NCBI GenBank assembly: GCA_035610365.1
Contig: CM069432.1
Span: 226,570,532-226,634,531, forward strand
From: Aquatica leii
Taxonomy: Eukaryota; Arthropoda; Insecta; Coleoptera; Lampyridae
DNA: 64,000 bases
Direction: 5' to 3'
Part shown: in pieces, positions 36,321 to 49,453 of the stretch
Layout of the letters: each line of letters starts with the position of its first letter
Position numbering within the stretch: position 1 is the first letter of the stretch
Made by a program: the position numbers and the translations under genes
The notes under the pieces: model-generated
Told to the model about the DNA's origin: nothing
The model's database searches: none
Seen by the model: only the letters and a program-made list of their open reading frames with translations

Positions 36321-38407
36321 GATTAGACAGCTAAGACATTCCATCTGAAATATTTAAGCATAATTTACAATAGATAAAAGATAACCATAATGAATGTAAC
36401 AAATAAACATAAAAAAAGCAGATTCACAGTAAATAAACTACTGTAAAATACTACATACAGTGCACGATTCAGGTTCTTCATCACTTGAGATCTCCTGGAT
36501 CTACGAAACTTTGGTTGTGTCCCTTTACTCATACGTCATAATACACACTCAATAAACTTGATAAACTGAAATATACGTAATCCAGAAATACCAAAATATT
36601 TATATTTAGATACGCCTAAGTCATTAGGTGCATATCTTTGTATTGGCTATTTTTAAAGATTAGCTTACCCGGATTACTCTCCCAAAGACAACCGAAATGT
36701 GGATACATAGGCGGGATAAAATTCCATTCAATTGATTCAGTTGCCGAATACTCCAAAATGTCGTTTTTAAAGTTTTGACTCATAAATTTAGAACAAAATT
36801 CTTTCATCGTACTCGCAGCGCATAAAAAGTTAACCTTATTGTCGGAGTATACGTGGTATGGCTTGCCTTTGCGATCTGTAAATCTCTTAGAAAGTTTAAT
36901 AAACGCATTTTAGCTTAATCTTGTAACGAACTATAAATTAATCGCTTTTGTTATTGTACAAGTAAATAAACAATCGTATGATTTGATATACGATGACCTT
37001 TTGTGTAACTGCTTTCTATTAAAAAGCGACTGGTAAAATCATAGCCGGTATTATCAAAACAATGTTGTAAAAACTTTTAACCTTTGAGGTGGTAAATTGG
37101 CCATTTTCATTTTGCAAGGAATTGGAAAGTATTTTAAAGATTGCAAGCAACTGCGTACAATTTTCTTGCATGCATTTCGACCAGCAGCACCCGGAAGGTA
37201 ATTCTGACAACAGCTAGTAATCGATTCGAACCACAGTGTAAAATCTTTTTATGATAATATTCAAGAACTCAATAAGAAAACCTGTGGTTCTTGGGTAATA
37301 GAATAGGGTGTTTAATATAAAAATATAATAGAGATTGGGGTTGTCTAAACTCTAACTTTTTTATTTTTTCTTTGAAACATGATGCCGGTACAAATTTTAC
37401 TATTTGTAATAAGGATTCATTTATTTCAGATATAGTTGAATAACTACGATTACGGTTTACGCTTTTTGTATTAATATGTAAGATAAACCTTATAACATAA
37501 GCTAAAATTCATAAGATTTTTGGTATATGACCAAACTTTATTGATGATATCAGCTAACGTTTCATTTTCTGGTACAGTGACCAATAATAAACTTATTTGA
37601 TTTTTTAATTTAGGTAAGCTACCATTTGCTGATATACTTCGTAGAAAGCCGCTTGGATTCATGTTCTCATAAGAACTGTGGACTTTTACGCCAAAGGCTT
37701 TCACCGCTCAGAACAGAAATGAAATTGTTGAACCCCTAGAAATTAGATCTGCTGGACTGTATTGTGCAAGTACGTGATTCCAAATGCCTACTGTCATCAG
37801 TTCTTGTATTATTGCAATTCTATTCGCTACAAAAACTTTGAATTTGTTTGGTACTAATTTTATCTAAGCATGGGCGATTTGAGAATCAAACCACAGAAAC
37901 AATTGATTTATTTTCAAATTGATAATATGACTAACACTCGAATATAATTGTGCTAATAGCACAGTAGCGCGTAATTCTAATTTGGGTATGGTGAGAGCTT
38001 GTTTGAGTGGAGCCACTCTAGATTTAGAAGACTAAAGTGAATCTTGCACTTAGAATTGACGGAACAAATGAAAATACAAACACCGTAGGCTACGGAACTA
38101 TCGTCCGCAAACCCGTGCAATTAAATGTCAAACAAACAAGAATGTCCGAGGCATTAGAAAACTCGCTCGTAAAACAAATTTTATTTCAAATTCCAGAGGA
38201 AACCCAAGAATATCAAATCATATGGACATCATAGATAAAATTGGTAACTTTAAAATGTGGTAAATCTAGAATAAATGAAAAATAAAGAGTATCGAAAATT
38301 CGATTCCACTTCACGCCTAACGCTTTCGTGTTTTCGCGGTTTTGAATTAAAACTGTAAAATATTCAGCACAATTTTCATCCTCTTTTGGTAGTGCAGCAG
38401 AATCATT

Positions 38408-38611
38408 TCATAAAAATTTTCTCAACGGAATGTTTGCTGGAGTCACTATCAAACCAACGTGATCTCGTAATCTTATTGCATCAGTAGCAGAATTAGCTCC
38501 GCCGAGAAAATCATCAACATACATTTGAGATAACCGCTGTTGAACAGCTTCCGGATAACGAAAAATGTTTGCAAATGCTAACCGCTGCAAAGTTTCAGTG
38601 GCAAAAGTCAC
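38408..38611 (-). pseudogene. BEL/Pao reverse-transcriptase fragment
   Basis: A 67-codon open piece of pol. TFATETLQRLAFANIFRYPE corresponds to the segment before the palm. MYVDDFLGGANSATDA holds the two catalytic Asp, followed by the LRDHVGLIV helix. Truncated by stops at both ends. Confidence 0.75.
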
Positions 38612-40003
38612 AGTATTAAGTTTATAAGTTTGAAGGGCATTTTGAAGGTTTTTTCTTTACAAGATACATTGACAGTACCGTTGAAACTTGTTCATACATT
38701 TTTTCGCAATCATCTAGTACTTGGAAACTTCTAAATCAAAGAAGAACAGAAAACAAAAAATCCTGAATAAGCGGACTCAAAATTTGGCAATTATTTAAAT
38801 ATGTACTTTTGTCTGTAACTGCGCTACCGTCAAATACCACTCTTAATTTTGTGGCTAAGAGTTTTTGCAAACAACTGCAAAGTGAGGTAAGTATTATTTA
38901 ACTAACTCTTTATTAGCTATAGGCAGAGGCGTCGTATATTGTAGACAAATATACTCTATCATAAAATCTGAATAAAGGTTTTAAACTGGAGGATGCTTTA
39001 AAAGACAACGTTTTAAACAAGTAAATCTAGAAAATGCACTATAAAACAAGTTGCCAAGAGCAGCAATGTTTTTATTAAAAGGCAAAGACAATATAAAAAA
39101 TTCCATATGATCTTTAGCTACATTACCGTGAAAATGTTGCTCGCAGAATTGCTCTTTATTCGATAGAAGAAATTTTAAATTAGTTAATCAAAAAACAAAG
39201 ATTTATCAATGAAATTTTTTGGTACGGATAGGAAAAATGCAACATGTCACTAAATATCCTAACTTTGTTTTCTGCAAGACTGGAAGATTAGTACCCAGCG
39301 AGATTTGTTTGCATAAAAAATGATAGAAATGAGCAGCTCCTATTAATAAGTCGATGTTATCCGATCAAATAAATTCATCATCAGCCAGGTTTACGTTTGG
39401 CGAAAGTTTTAAATTGGATATGTCGAATGGAAGAGTAGGAGTTAATGTCAGCAATAACTAGACAGTTTATGTTTAGTTGGTAACCGTTGTAAACTGATTG
39501 CAACTCTAAATGTACGGAGTTAAATTTATCGGGGCGTAGTTAAGCCCTGCAATTTGAAACGATACGTTTTCTTTGGGTAAGTTTAATTTTAACGGTAACT
39601 TTTTAGAAAGTAAGTTTTTCTGTCTTAAATTCCATTAATTAAATGCAAATGACCTCGGAAATATTTAACGTAAAGTAAAGTAAAAGATCTGCTTTTGATA
39701 GTTCGACATGAAAGTACTGGTTTAGGTTGAATTTTTGCTACAACTATTTACTCATTTTTAATAAAACCAGCTGAATGGATTCTATCGTTATCGCTCAGTT
39801 CAACATTGTATTTCAAACAATTTCGATAAAGATGCAAATTTTGAATTTTTTGTAAACGTGATTCAGGGTTTAAATTTTTAAAATTTTTAAAATGCTGAAT
39901 AACAAAATACAAGAAAAAATACTTTGTTTATTATTAGTGGTTACAAGCATTGAAGAACTTTTGTGGTTCTTAAAGGATTTAAGGTACGTCCTTGATTTGC
40001 TTT

Positions 40004-40465
40004 CTACCACATTGTGTATAGAAACTTGACACTTTCTTTTAAGAACTCGATAACCTTACTAATTGTTAGAACTTCATTAGAGTGTGATTGTTTAAATTTT
40101 TCTCTAAAATTGCTATCAAATTTATTCGAGACAATAAATACTAAAAATGCTCTCCCTAGTTGTTCGTCAGTGACATGTAAATTACGAAGGGTTATTAAAT
40201 GTTTGTTAAAGGTATGCAAACAGTGGTTTACGTAACAAGAGTCGAAAGTAAGACGCAAGGCTGCACGGCCGAACGTTGCATGTGAGTGAGTTATGGTATG
40301 ATTCTTTCGACGAGAGTAATGTACATTATTTTTTGTGTTGCCTTTTATAAAATTACATTCTTTTTTATAAAAATTTAAAAAAATCAACAGAAATATAATT
40401 TTGGTACTACATTTATTACTAAATCTGTCAACTTTGACATTAAATTTAACATAGTTTTTCTTCAA
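40004..40465 (-). pseudogene. BEL/Pao gag-like fragment
   Basis: The C-terminal 75 residues of this 153-codon frame (CLHTFNKHLITLRNL, DEQLGRAFLVFIVSNKFDS, then EVLTISKVIEFLKE) follow the gag pattern of BEL/Pao elements: a helix, then L-x-x-K-x-D, then a FL-x-E helix. The N-terminal part is lysine-rich and unrelated, so the start Met is probably not the original one. Confidence 0.5.
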
Positions 40466-41109
40466 TTTTAACTGAATTTTAAGATTTTTAAAATGATTTC
40501 TCCACCTGTTGCATACTCGGTCTAATATAATAATTGACGTTGAACACTTAATTTTATGTGGAATAATAGTTTTGATTTTGCCACCCTAGAGCTTTTTTCG
40601 TTCATTACGTAACTACACTAACGAACGAATATTGACGTTTGCGGTGTTAGCAGCACAAAAAATTCTTTTAAATGTATAGCCGATTTGTTTTTTAACTGAT
40701 TCTAAAATGTTTTTAAGGTGTTAATGATTAATTAATTTTAGTTGGTCATACCGATCTTTTAATATTTCATTTGTTACCTGTAGTTCTAAAACGGAATTAG
40801 CAGCTTTGGTTGTTAAGCATGTTTTTAAGTATGAACATTTGTTAATGATATGCTATTTATAATAGGATTCAAACCGTTAAGAAATAATTGAAATTTAGTA
40901 AAATTGCCACTAAACTTGGTTAAAGCTAATGGTGGAAGTGCATGCTGATTAAAATTACTAACGCTATTATTAAGTATAGATTTGTTCTCAACCTCGAGCA
41001 AATTTTCAATAACTTGAGTGTGAAAATTTTTAAATGCGTCTAGTGCATTTTGTAACTTTATTAATTTATTTTAATATTGTCTAATACTTAATAACCCAGC
41101 GGGAACACA

Positions 41110-43940
41110 ATTATAACAAATTTATTCGCGATACATGCTACAATATTTATCTTTCAAATTGAATATATCATGTAAAAAAATTTTTGAAAAGTTTTTGTTA
41201 TTTATAATAATTATAATTAAGGAATATTAGAAACTGATTAAAACTTCAATTAGGTCTGTTACTTCCATTTGAATCGATTTAATGTTTCTTTTGGAAGATA
41301 AAGAATAATTTTCTATTATTGATATTTTATGACTCGTGTTATGTTGATGTGGCATTTATTGATAAGATAACTAATAAAGTAATACCGCAGTGCGCGTGCA
41401 TTATCACAAATTGCAACAAATAGAAAGTATGTGCAAATTACGAAAAATGAATGAAACTTATTTGGTTTAGTACGCTAGAACGCATGCAGAAAAATGATTT
41501 CTTTATAGGAATCTGTCGTTGTTGAGCCTTTTATTGATTTTTGTTGTTTTTTAACTAATTACGGCTACTAAATCGATTCCGATTTATCCGGCTCGAAGGT
41601 CCATGCTGGAAAGTTGGGTTTCTTCCAAAATAAAACTTCCCTTTTTCTTAGTTTAATTTAATAAAAGTGGTCTGTATCACTTTGAAATTACACTATTTCA
41701 CTTCCAAAACTACTCCAACTAAAACATAAAAACTCGTTTGCCGATTCTCTCTTTCTTTTCCTACATTCGCAAGTTTTCTTCAGTTACTGCTTTGTGTCGC
41801 TTTAGAAAATTTTGATACTATTGCTTTCCAGACTTATTATCTGGAACGATGCACATGCTTCTCATTCTGTTCAAATATTATTTTACACACAACTAAAGCC
41901 TTTGCTTTCAAACGGATAACACCATTCGGAAACAGCTGGTATTAAATTCTTAATGGTAACTTCATCTTGTTCTGTCAGAATCATTTATCCCCCAGGTTTC
42001 TTGAAATCTGTATTGTTTATTTCTTTTAAAGTTGTATTTGACAGATTCAACACGAAAATTTTTATGTATGTATGCTTTGGTATGGTCTAGCTACAATCTA
42101 TCATTTTTGTTCCTTCACCATCTTATTTCAAGTGGCATTTGAAAATGACATAAGAACTGAATCTGACTTTAAGACGTTTAGTATTGATTTTTAAATATTA
42201 TTATTAAAATAAATATTACTTATCAGCAATAAATAATAAACAACCCACAAAGAAGCATTTTTGTTGCAACTATTCAGAGTAAAATAACTACACTTCAATA
42301 GAAACACCTGTTCGGCCGTTTCGACTGACAGACAGTTTATTCAAAGCTTTTAAATTCGCATCTTTATATTTTATAGTGTCGGTAACCATTGTACTCTTTA
42401 GTCGCTCTCAAGACCGTTTGTAAAAATATTTATAATTAGCCAATTTAGTTATACTAGAAAGTTAAATAATTTTATTCATATTAAAACAATAGTTAACTAT
42501 TTCGTTTCGTAATTTTTTGTAAGGTGAGTTGGCATAGAAACGTTACTTGTCAATAATGTTTATCGATACGGCATTTCCCGTATTTTCCATTTTTTCCTTG
42601 TTCCGAAAAAACGTTTAATAAACCACGTTGGGTTTTGGTAAAAGCCGTCTTAATTCGACGGGTAGGTTTTACTTGTTTTAAATTAATAATTACTAATAAA
42701 TATTAAAATTATAGGTCTAATAGGGATCTCATTCAATGGTTAATTTGAAGGATCAAATTGGAATTGGTCTCATTGGTAAATCTGGTTAGATGGAGGAAAC
42801 AGTTTAGTCACTCTGTCTCAAATCTTAAAAATAGTTGATTGGAAGTCGGAATTAAGGTCAGATGTACAGTTTGTTTATGTCATTTGGTGTCGATAAAACA
42901 GTCGCAAAACTGTGTCGTATAACTAAGTAGATAATTAGAAAATACGGAAAAACATCGTAAATTTCCATTTCTTTTGTTTTGTGTTGATAAATAAATTGAA
43001 TTAGTAAAATACGTATTAATTGCAAATATCCATTTCTTTCGTTTCGTTTATGTTGAAAAAAAATGTAATCTCTTGTAAATAATCTCTTGTAAACTACACG
43101 TCGAAGATTTGAAATTTTATAATTTAAATGTCATACTGTTTGCAACGCTGTTTGGAAGGTTTTCTAACAAAATCAATGTACATTGACAGATTAGAAGGAT
43201 AGAAAAGGTAAATAAACTTTTATCTCTGATCGTCTTCAACACTAGTGACATTACTATAATTTAAATGTTCTTGTTTGCTATTGTTATACTTAAATTTCCA
43301 CGTTTTGTTTAATTATTTACAGTGGAATTATATCGAAGTTGTCGTTCATTTAAGAAGTTAATATTTTATTTAATAAACCTTTTGAAATTGGTAGTAGTCT
43401 TTTTAGGTGTAACTCCCCTATACAAAAAACAAAAATCCAAATTGTTCTTGTTGTTCTTATTGTTTTAAATTTACTTGTAGTAGATTGTTTTCTTGTTACA
43501 CGATACTATAATTTGTCGAAATTTGAAGTTTCTTAATTTCATTGCATTTTTATTTTTGTAAATACGTATACTAAATTTAATCTAATAATTTATATTATTC
43601 TCAATAAAAAAAACGCACAAACGTTATAGTATAAGCATAACGAAAAGTATATTTGACGTTGTGTTAAAAAACATGTGATTTCCATTAACTATTACGCAAG
43701 AAACGTAATATTGTTTGTTAAATAAAAACAAATGTAATGTAAATTTTTAATGTTTGATTTATTAATAGTATGTAGGTACCACGTGAATGTATAATACAAA
43801 TAATGCAACATAATAAAACAAAGCTTTTATTTATTGTACTAAAATAAGTATACTGTTGTTATTTATATTTTACAGAATGTAACATAAAATTTATATATTG
43901 TTCTAAAAACAAAATGTTAGTATAAGTTTTAAATTATCTA
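41110..43940. other. Non-coding; may include decayed BEL/Pao 5' part
   Basis: No coding motif. 41570-42660 has islands of higher G+C. A short imperfect direct duplication (CATTTCTTT[TC]GTTT context) lies at 42960-43060, and ATCTCTTGTAAA is doubled near 43065-43095. Nothing else. Confidence 0.3.
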
Positions 43941-43956
43941 AGAACATACCAACACG

Positions 43957-44148
43957 TTAGCCATAATCTTTTCTACATTGTCCATTAACAAGATGGTATC
44001 CATCATGACATGGCACATTAATTATTGAAAATAAATTAATGTTATACTTAGTGCGTATTAAAGCATCCAACACTTTTGAAAAGTCTGTAGTTGGCAGTGC
44101 ATTTACAGTTAAAAGAGTAAATGCAATGATAAAAAGTAAACGTATCAT
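43957..44148 (-). CDS. Secreted CX10C peptide 4 (growth-blocking-peptide-like), 63 aa
   Basis: Signal peptide MIRLLFIIAFTLLTVNA, cleaved before LPTTDF, then a short amphipathic spacer and the loop CHDGYHLVNGQC followed by RKDYG. It is the closest relative of peptide 3: V-P-C-x-D-G-Y-H-x-V-N-G-x-C-R is shared between them. A G|GTATGT donor lies ten bases past the stop, exactly 25 nt after the second Cys codon as in peptide 3, which supports common descent with a 3'-UTR intron. An Arg-Thr-Lys stretch 12-15 residues before the loop is a possible cleavage site. GATA cores lie about 95 and 160 bp upstream of the ATG. Role inferred as an extracellular signal. Confidence 0.72.
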   Translation of the reverse strand: MIRLLFIIAFTLLTVNALPTTDFSKVLDALIRTKYNINLFSIINVPCHDGYHLVNGQCRKDYG

Positions 44149-44242
44149 TTTTAATACAATTTGTTTTTAGCGTTTGAATCAACAAGTGAATAAAACGAGC
44201 TGTATACGTTTATGAAATAAGACATTAAATTAAAGAATGTTA

Positions 44243-44312
44243 AGATAAGCAATGTTACATTGTCAGACACACCTTAAATAATTTATTACTTTTATTAGAG
44301 TACTGTTATCTT
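44243..44312. promoter_or_regulatory. GATA-type sites upstream of peptide 4
   Basis: AGATAA at 44243-44248 and TTATCTT at 44306-44312 occur in the upstream flank. No clear TATA/initiator pair is seen. A+T-rich DNA produces such hexamers by chance, so this is weak on its own. Confidence 0.3.
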
Positions 44313-44319
44313 AACAAGA

Positions 44320-45720
44320 ATTTTAAGTACTAATTGCTAAATATTATTGTTAAGTAAACATTTCACAGATACTTATGTTATTTTAAATAATTAAACCTTA
44401 ATAATTTTAATACTTTTTTATGAGTAAATATATACTACCACCTTACTTTTTTGTGGTTTAACTGTAACTGTATAATTTATGTTTCAATAAAAAATAACAT
44501 GTCATTATAGTTTCTCAGATTAAATAAATTTTATTCTAAACATTTTTACTGCTTATTTATGAATTTGTTTTTTTTTAATATGTATTGTCAATGTGAATGT
44601 CTATGAATTACAGAATTTCCTAATTTTCGACTTACTGTATTAAGTAATTTATTTAATGATACAATGAGCTAATATTGACTTTATTATTAAATTGAGATTT
44701 AGATAAGATTCTTAGGATATGAATTGTCTATTACGGTTATTATTTTGTTTGCTAAACAATTTAAATGTTTAAATTATTAGAACATTGAATTAACTGTAAA
44801 TGTAAAAAAAAGTTTTGCCAAAGTATTGGACAAAACTAAAATAAATTGTTTCAATACATTAAACGTTTTATAGGCACTATTACAAAAACTTGTAAAGTAA
44901 ACATTTATATTTAATTTGGGTGTCTTTAATACTAAACTAAACAAGTTATACATACTAAAATAAACAATCATGTTCTTACCGAAGTACGAACCACAGGTGA
45001 TCACTTTTTTCAACGGACAAAACAAAAGAAGGCAGTTCTCAATTATTCGGAAATTTTCTTTTATGTTAGCCTACATGAAATGGAGTAATAGGTTTCTTTT
45101 TTTATATTATATGTAATAGTACCAAGATGCCAAATCCAATTTTGTGACCTCGGCCACCATCCGCATCACCTTCAAAAAGACGTAAAAATCGCTGAAGTTT
45201 TGCACGTTTTTTACGTTTGGCCAATTTTGACCCTGAAGCAGCACTTTTTTATAAACAACAACTGAAACCATTTTAAAAATACATTAACTTCACTATAATA
45301 TAAAACTAAAATGGTTATTATAAGTTTAATAGTTTCAGAGGTATGGCTCCGTCAAAAAATGTTAAAACTGCCAAATTTTGAACTTTTTTTAAGTTTAGTC
45401 AACTTTGACCCGGAAGGAGCACGTTCTGGTAAAAAAAAATTCTACAATTTAAAATCAAATTGCTTGCAATAGACAAAAGACTATTCGCGATATCTTCCAT
45501 CAATGCTTGTTTACAATTTTTAAGCTATACAATTGGGTCAAATCTTAAAAATCAAAATACAGTAGAACTGGTTTATTACAATAAAAAAATTCAAGTTTTA
45601 TTCAAAAACAATTTTTTTTATAATGAAAAAAAAATATCTCGTGAAAGGTTTATATTGCTAAGAGAAATTGCTAGAAAATATAAAAAGGTAACACTGACTG
45701 TAACTTTTTTTTGAGTTTAA
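44320..45720. other. Non-coding; approximate 210-bp direct duplication
   Basis: Segments at about 45180-45250 and 45360-45435 resemble each other (AAATTTTGAAC/CCAATTTTGACC, then CCTGAAGCAGCAC versus CCGGAAGGAGCAC), suggesting a decayed tandem or MITE-like repeat. Otherwise A+T-rich. Confidence 0.35.
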
Positions 45721-45729
45721 TTAATTTTG

Positions 45730-46290
45730 TTCTCTGAAGGGCTGTGAGTATGTATGTACAACCTGCCCATCTAGCTCATTGCCATCTAGTAGATCATTGA
45801 GCTCAGGATTATACATGTAAACAATGATATCTGGTCGATTTTTGCAGAATTATCCACTGCAACTGTAATTTTTGCAAAAAACTAATAGCGCAGGTCATTA
45901 AGGCTTTTAAGTGAGTTATTTGTACCATAGCACGTATGTATAAGAATTTGCTCTCCTGCATCGGCTACGTCGTCAGGTATGACATGTGAGTTGGAAGAAA
46001 CTGCTGTTTTCTCCTTGAGGTCTAGATTCTTTAGATTTAGTGTAAGGAGCTTGTTTCTTTTTGACCAAAAAAATGTCAATTGTAATCACATTTGCTGTAG
46101 GCGTGGGAGAAGAGAAGGAGATGACGGTCAGAAGAAATTGAAGTGGTTGAGTAAAGGATACCTTGCGTTTTACTTCTTTTACACTTCTGAAAATAGATGT
46201 TACTTTTTGTGTGAAACCCATGAAGCTATTAAGGATTACTAGTAAATCTATGTCCTTACCTACAATGACCACTACTTCAAAATTAGAAGT
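45730..46290 (-). pseudogene. Relic of a dispersed repetitive protein (VVGxDxDLLVxL family)
   Basis: The minus strand begins VVIVGKDIDLLVILNSFMGF at about 46280. After frameshifts it continues with LNLKNLDLKEKTAV and DDVADAGEQILIHTCYGTN, then SLNDLRY (about 46060-45890). From memory this matches a widespread insect/cnidarian repetitive protein reading VVG-E-D-T-D-L-L-V-L ... DAGE ... YG ... LN-x-LRY-x-x-F. Its function is unknown to me and it is probably transposon-derived. The usual central block is missing. Not functional. Confidence 0.45.
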
Positions 46291-46399
46291 TTTTACAATA
46301 GCTGTAGTCTTTGGTTTTAGTATGTGGATGAATGGTAATTTGTTTTTATTGTTAGATAAAAACTCTTCTTGTGAAACTGAGGCACGATTCTCTTTTTAA

Positions 46400-48415
46400 A
46401 TATAACCTCAAAAAAAAAACGTAACACTATTTGGAAAACAGTTGTTTTTGTAAAAAAAATTATTAAAACGTAAAATAAATTTAACACAAAACTGAAATCT
46501 AACTAAAAACTTTTAAAGAATTAGTTGTGAACCAATCTTATTTTTAAACTCAATAGAATTAGTTTTCGTATAAAAAATACTTGTTGAAAACCAAAGAAAA
46601 AATAATATGAAGACGTCTTTTGAGTGTGAACTAGGTTCATGTAACCGTTTACTTTTTTAGACGTTCTAATCTTAGAATAGACTACGGCGGTAGAAGCTTT
46701 TGCGATTACAATTATTTCTAAGCTTATTTAGGTTTTTATATTAACCATTTTGCGATACCGAAAACGTTACCAAAATATATATTGTGAAATAATGTTAAAC
46801 AATAGCAAACTTAAAAATATGCGTTTTTCATGTCGCATACGTCCTTCTTGCTGCTTGCTGTTTTGTAGTTATTTGCGATTTCTGTTTTGGATAGCTAGTG
46901 AAAATGAACGTTGTTGTGTGCTTATAATTTTGTCAAATTTTTAATTGAAATACGGTAGTTGAACAGCCATTACTGGTCTTGATCAATCCTAGTAATTATT
47001 TTAAATAACTTTTGGTTTTGTTGAACGCAATTGGTGGAAAATGTATAATTAGGGGACTAATTACATGCTATAATTAAGGTCGTAGTAACAAAGTTAAAGT
47101 TAACAAAATGCTACTACTGGAATGAATGCGCGCGAGATAATGTTCATTTATTTCGGACGCGTACCGATATAAAAAATTTTGTCTTTTATGTAATTGTTTA
47201 TTTTCTAACTTATTATTTTAAAGAGTTAATTATACAATGTGATCCAGAAATTTTTCCGACGCACTTTGGTTTACCCTTAGGTAGTTAAAATAACTACCTA
47301 TCGTATTCCCGGGGAGGACACTCCTAAGCAGACCAACACGTGGGATGTTAACTAGCAATGATAAATAGAAACGCAAACAGGTATAATTAATAAAAACTTA
47401 CTAAATTGCGAGCATGATGAAAAAAGATGATTTCAAGGGTGTTATGCTGGTGAATGCTTCATTTGAGTTCGTGTTGAAGTCGTAGAAAACTTTCGTAGAA
47501 AGTTAATCCAAGATTTAACGGTTGTCAATCAGGTTTCTAATGTTAATTGGGAATTTAAATAATTAAGAAGATTTTGAAGAAATGATCTCAGAAAAAGTTC
47601 TCAAGAAACAGGTTTTACTAGAAACGAGTCTCAGAGAACAGATGTTGGTAAAGTTGATGTAGCAGGTTTTATAACAAACTCCGTCTCGCGTAACTGCAAA
47701 TGGGTAAAGTTCACGTGTACTAATTGTAGTATTGCTAACTAATTTTGTTACAATTACAGGGCCGGTTTTTGAATCATAACAATGTTCTAAAATGCGTGTA
47801 ACAACGAAACGATTCATTTTACTAATATAATTAATACAAAAATTAGCATATATCCTTATAGATAAAGTGTAACAATTTTGTTTAAAAAAATTTTACTTGT
47901 TAACTTTAATATAAGCTTAGTGCCACTTTATAATTGTAGAGTAAAAATGCCAATTTTGAATTGCGTTTGGAAATAGACAAATTTTCGTGTGCTTAAACAC
48001 TTGCATCTAAATGACTATTAATAACTATCTGAATATACATATTGCTTCATATAACTATTTGTAAACAAAGCTAGCGTGTAAACAACTATTTTAATAAATC
48101 TTGTTGTCCAAAAAAGGTAAGCAGATAATGCTGCAGATGTATTGCACTTTATTTCCGCTTTGCTGTTGTTTGTTTTAGGTGTCCGGTTAAAAAATTCCAT
48201 AAGTGTAGATTTTTCTTCTGCAAAAATCCGCTTCATTGAAATATTTTTAGAAACAAATATTCTAGGCATAAAATGTATCAACATCTAAAAAGCTTTCTCG
48301 ATGTCGATTGTTATTAGAGAGTGATATATTAAGGGTTTGTGAAAATTTCACACGTGGGGGTTGAGTACTACATGTTGCATAATTTTTAGCTTCTAGTTAT
48401 TTATTTTTGGTGAAT
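46400..48415. other. Non-coding; one perfect hairpin
   Basis: TAGGTAGTTA-AAA-TAACTACCTA forms a perfect 10-bp stem at 47278-47300, next to a G+C-rich patch (CCCGGGGAGGACACTCC) at about 47308-47325. The 84-codon minus ORF at 47563-47817 has no signal peptide or family motif and is left unassigned. Confidence 0.35.
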
Positions 48416-48423
48416 TTACTTTA

Positions 48424-48440
48424 TTATATATATATATATA
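48424..48440. repeat. (TA)n tract at the LINE 3' end
   Basis: TA dinucleotide run just downstream, in minus orientation, of the LINE open frame and of an AATAAA on the minus strand. Microsatellite tails like this are common at non-LTR element 3' ends. Confidence 0.6.
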
Positions 48441-48514
48441 AGTTTAACTTTATTCATTGCCATTTGGCTTACAAATTTGGTCGTGTTATTACATTACATA
48501 TATATTACATTTTC

Positions 48515-49453
48515 TTATCCCTTCTCCCCCCTTAACTTTTTCCTCCTGCTCCATACTTCCTCCATCCATTCCGCTCCTTTTCCGTTTTCATCTAAGATAT
48601 CCACTGTTTCCCACACCTCTTCTCTTAGCTCCCTGCATCTCTTTCTCATGTGGTTCAGATCTTCCGTTTCTTCACCACATAGCCTGCACAACTTTTCTGG
48701 TTCTTCCTTCCAATATTTGTTCCCTAACTCCTCGTTGCCACATCTGAACCTTGCCACCATTTTTTTCCTTTTGTTGCTTTTAATCTCACCGTCTTTTAAA
48801 TATTCCGGCATCCCTTTACCCTTGATATCTTTATAATTCCTATTATATCTGCTCTTTTTTATCTTTGTCCATCTTTCTTGTTTTTCGATGTCTCTATCTC
48901 TCCTTATTATTTCTTCTCTTGTCCCTACCCCCTCTTCTCTTAATCTCTCCACTTCTTCACTCGCGTACCCGTTTCTTTTGTAATACTCTTCTCTGCTCTC
49001 CTGCCCGTACTTCACTTTCCTTCCCTTTATCTCTTTCCAACATTCTTGCAGAATTTTGCAATCTGTTCTTTCCCTCATTTCTTCCTCGTATTTTATTGCT
49101 CTTTTTCCTGTCTCGATCCTTATTTTTTCTATCTGAACCTCCTCTCTCACAATATACCCCGGTGTATCCCTGTCCAATCCTAACACCCATCTCCAGTATT
49201 TTTCCTGTAGCCCCTCTACCTCCCTCCACTCCTTCCAGCCCCATATTTCCGCTCCATACATTACAACCCCCTTTATTAATTTTTCGAACAGCAATTTTCT
49301 TTTTTTTATATCCATCTTGAATATTCTTTCCCCCACACCCCATACTTGTCCTATTAGCCTGTTTCCTTTTTTCACCCTTTCCTTTATGTGTTCTCCCTCT
49401 TTATTATCCTGTTTCATCGTGTAGCCCAGGTATGTAAATTCCTTCACTTGCAC
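48515..49453 (-). pseudogene. LINE pol C-terminal part (312 codons)
   Basis: The longest open piece of the element. FTYLGYTMKQDNKEGEHIKE follows the RT thumb. KGVVMYGAEIWGWKEWREVE is the conserved YGAE-x-W segment. A Lys/Glu/Arg-rich connection comes next, and the CCHC-type knuckle C-x2-C-x8-H-x4-C lies near residue 275. It lacks the catalytic domain, so it is a fragment rather than a gene. The opposite strand gives long Ser/Phe/Pro-rich ORFs that are artefacts of the purine bias. Confidence 0.8.

Larger units (their letters stand above)
36600..41100 (-). mobile_element. Degenerate BEL/Pao LTR retrotransposon (gag to integrase)
   Basis: On the minus strand the domains appear in the BEL/Pao order. 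Gag is at about 40260-40004. The protease end is near 39350-39240 (IDLLIGAAHFYHFL, LGYLVTCCIF). Reverse transcriptase is at about 38860-38400 with the palm motif YVDDFLGGA. RNase H runs from about 38010 to 37740 (VAPLKQALTIPKLELRATVL, later SPADLISRG). The integrase C-terminal landmark ESIEWNFIPPMYPHFGCLWE is at about 36740-36675. Frames change repeatedly, and a foreign stretch with no BEL motif interrupts the pol region at 38040-38240. No flanking LTR pair is recognised, and whether the solo LTRs belong to it is unknown. Inactive. Confidence 0.75.

Noticed and set aside
38037..38234. Plus-strand 65-codon ORF inside the BEL/Pao relic as a gene
   Set aside because: No family recognised. It interrupts a minus-strand pol reading and may be a small inserted or inverted segment.
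47563..47817. 84-codon minus ORF with several Cys as a sixth secreted peptide
   Set aside because: No signal peptide and no CX10C loop. Its Cys are scattered and it looks like a chance frame.
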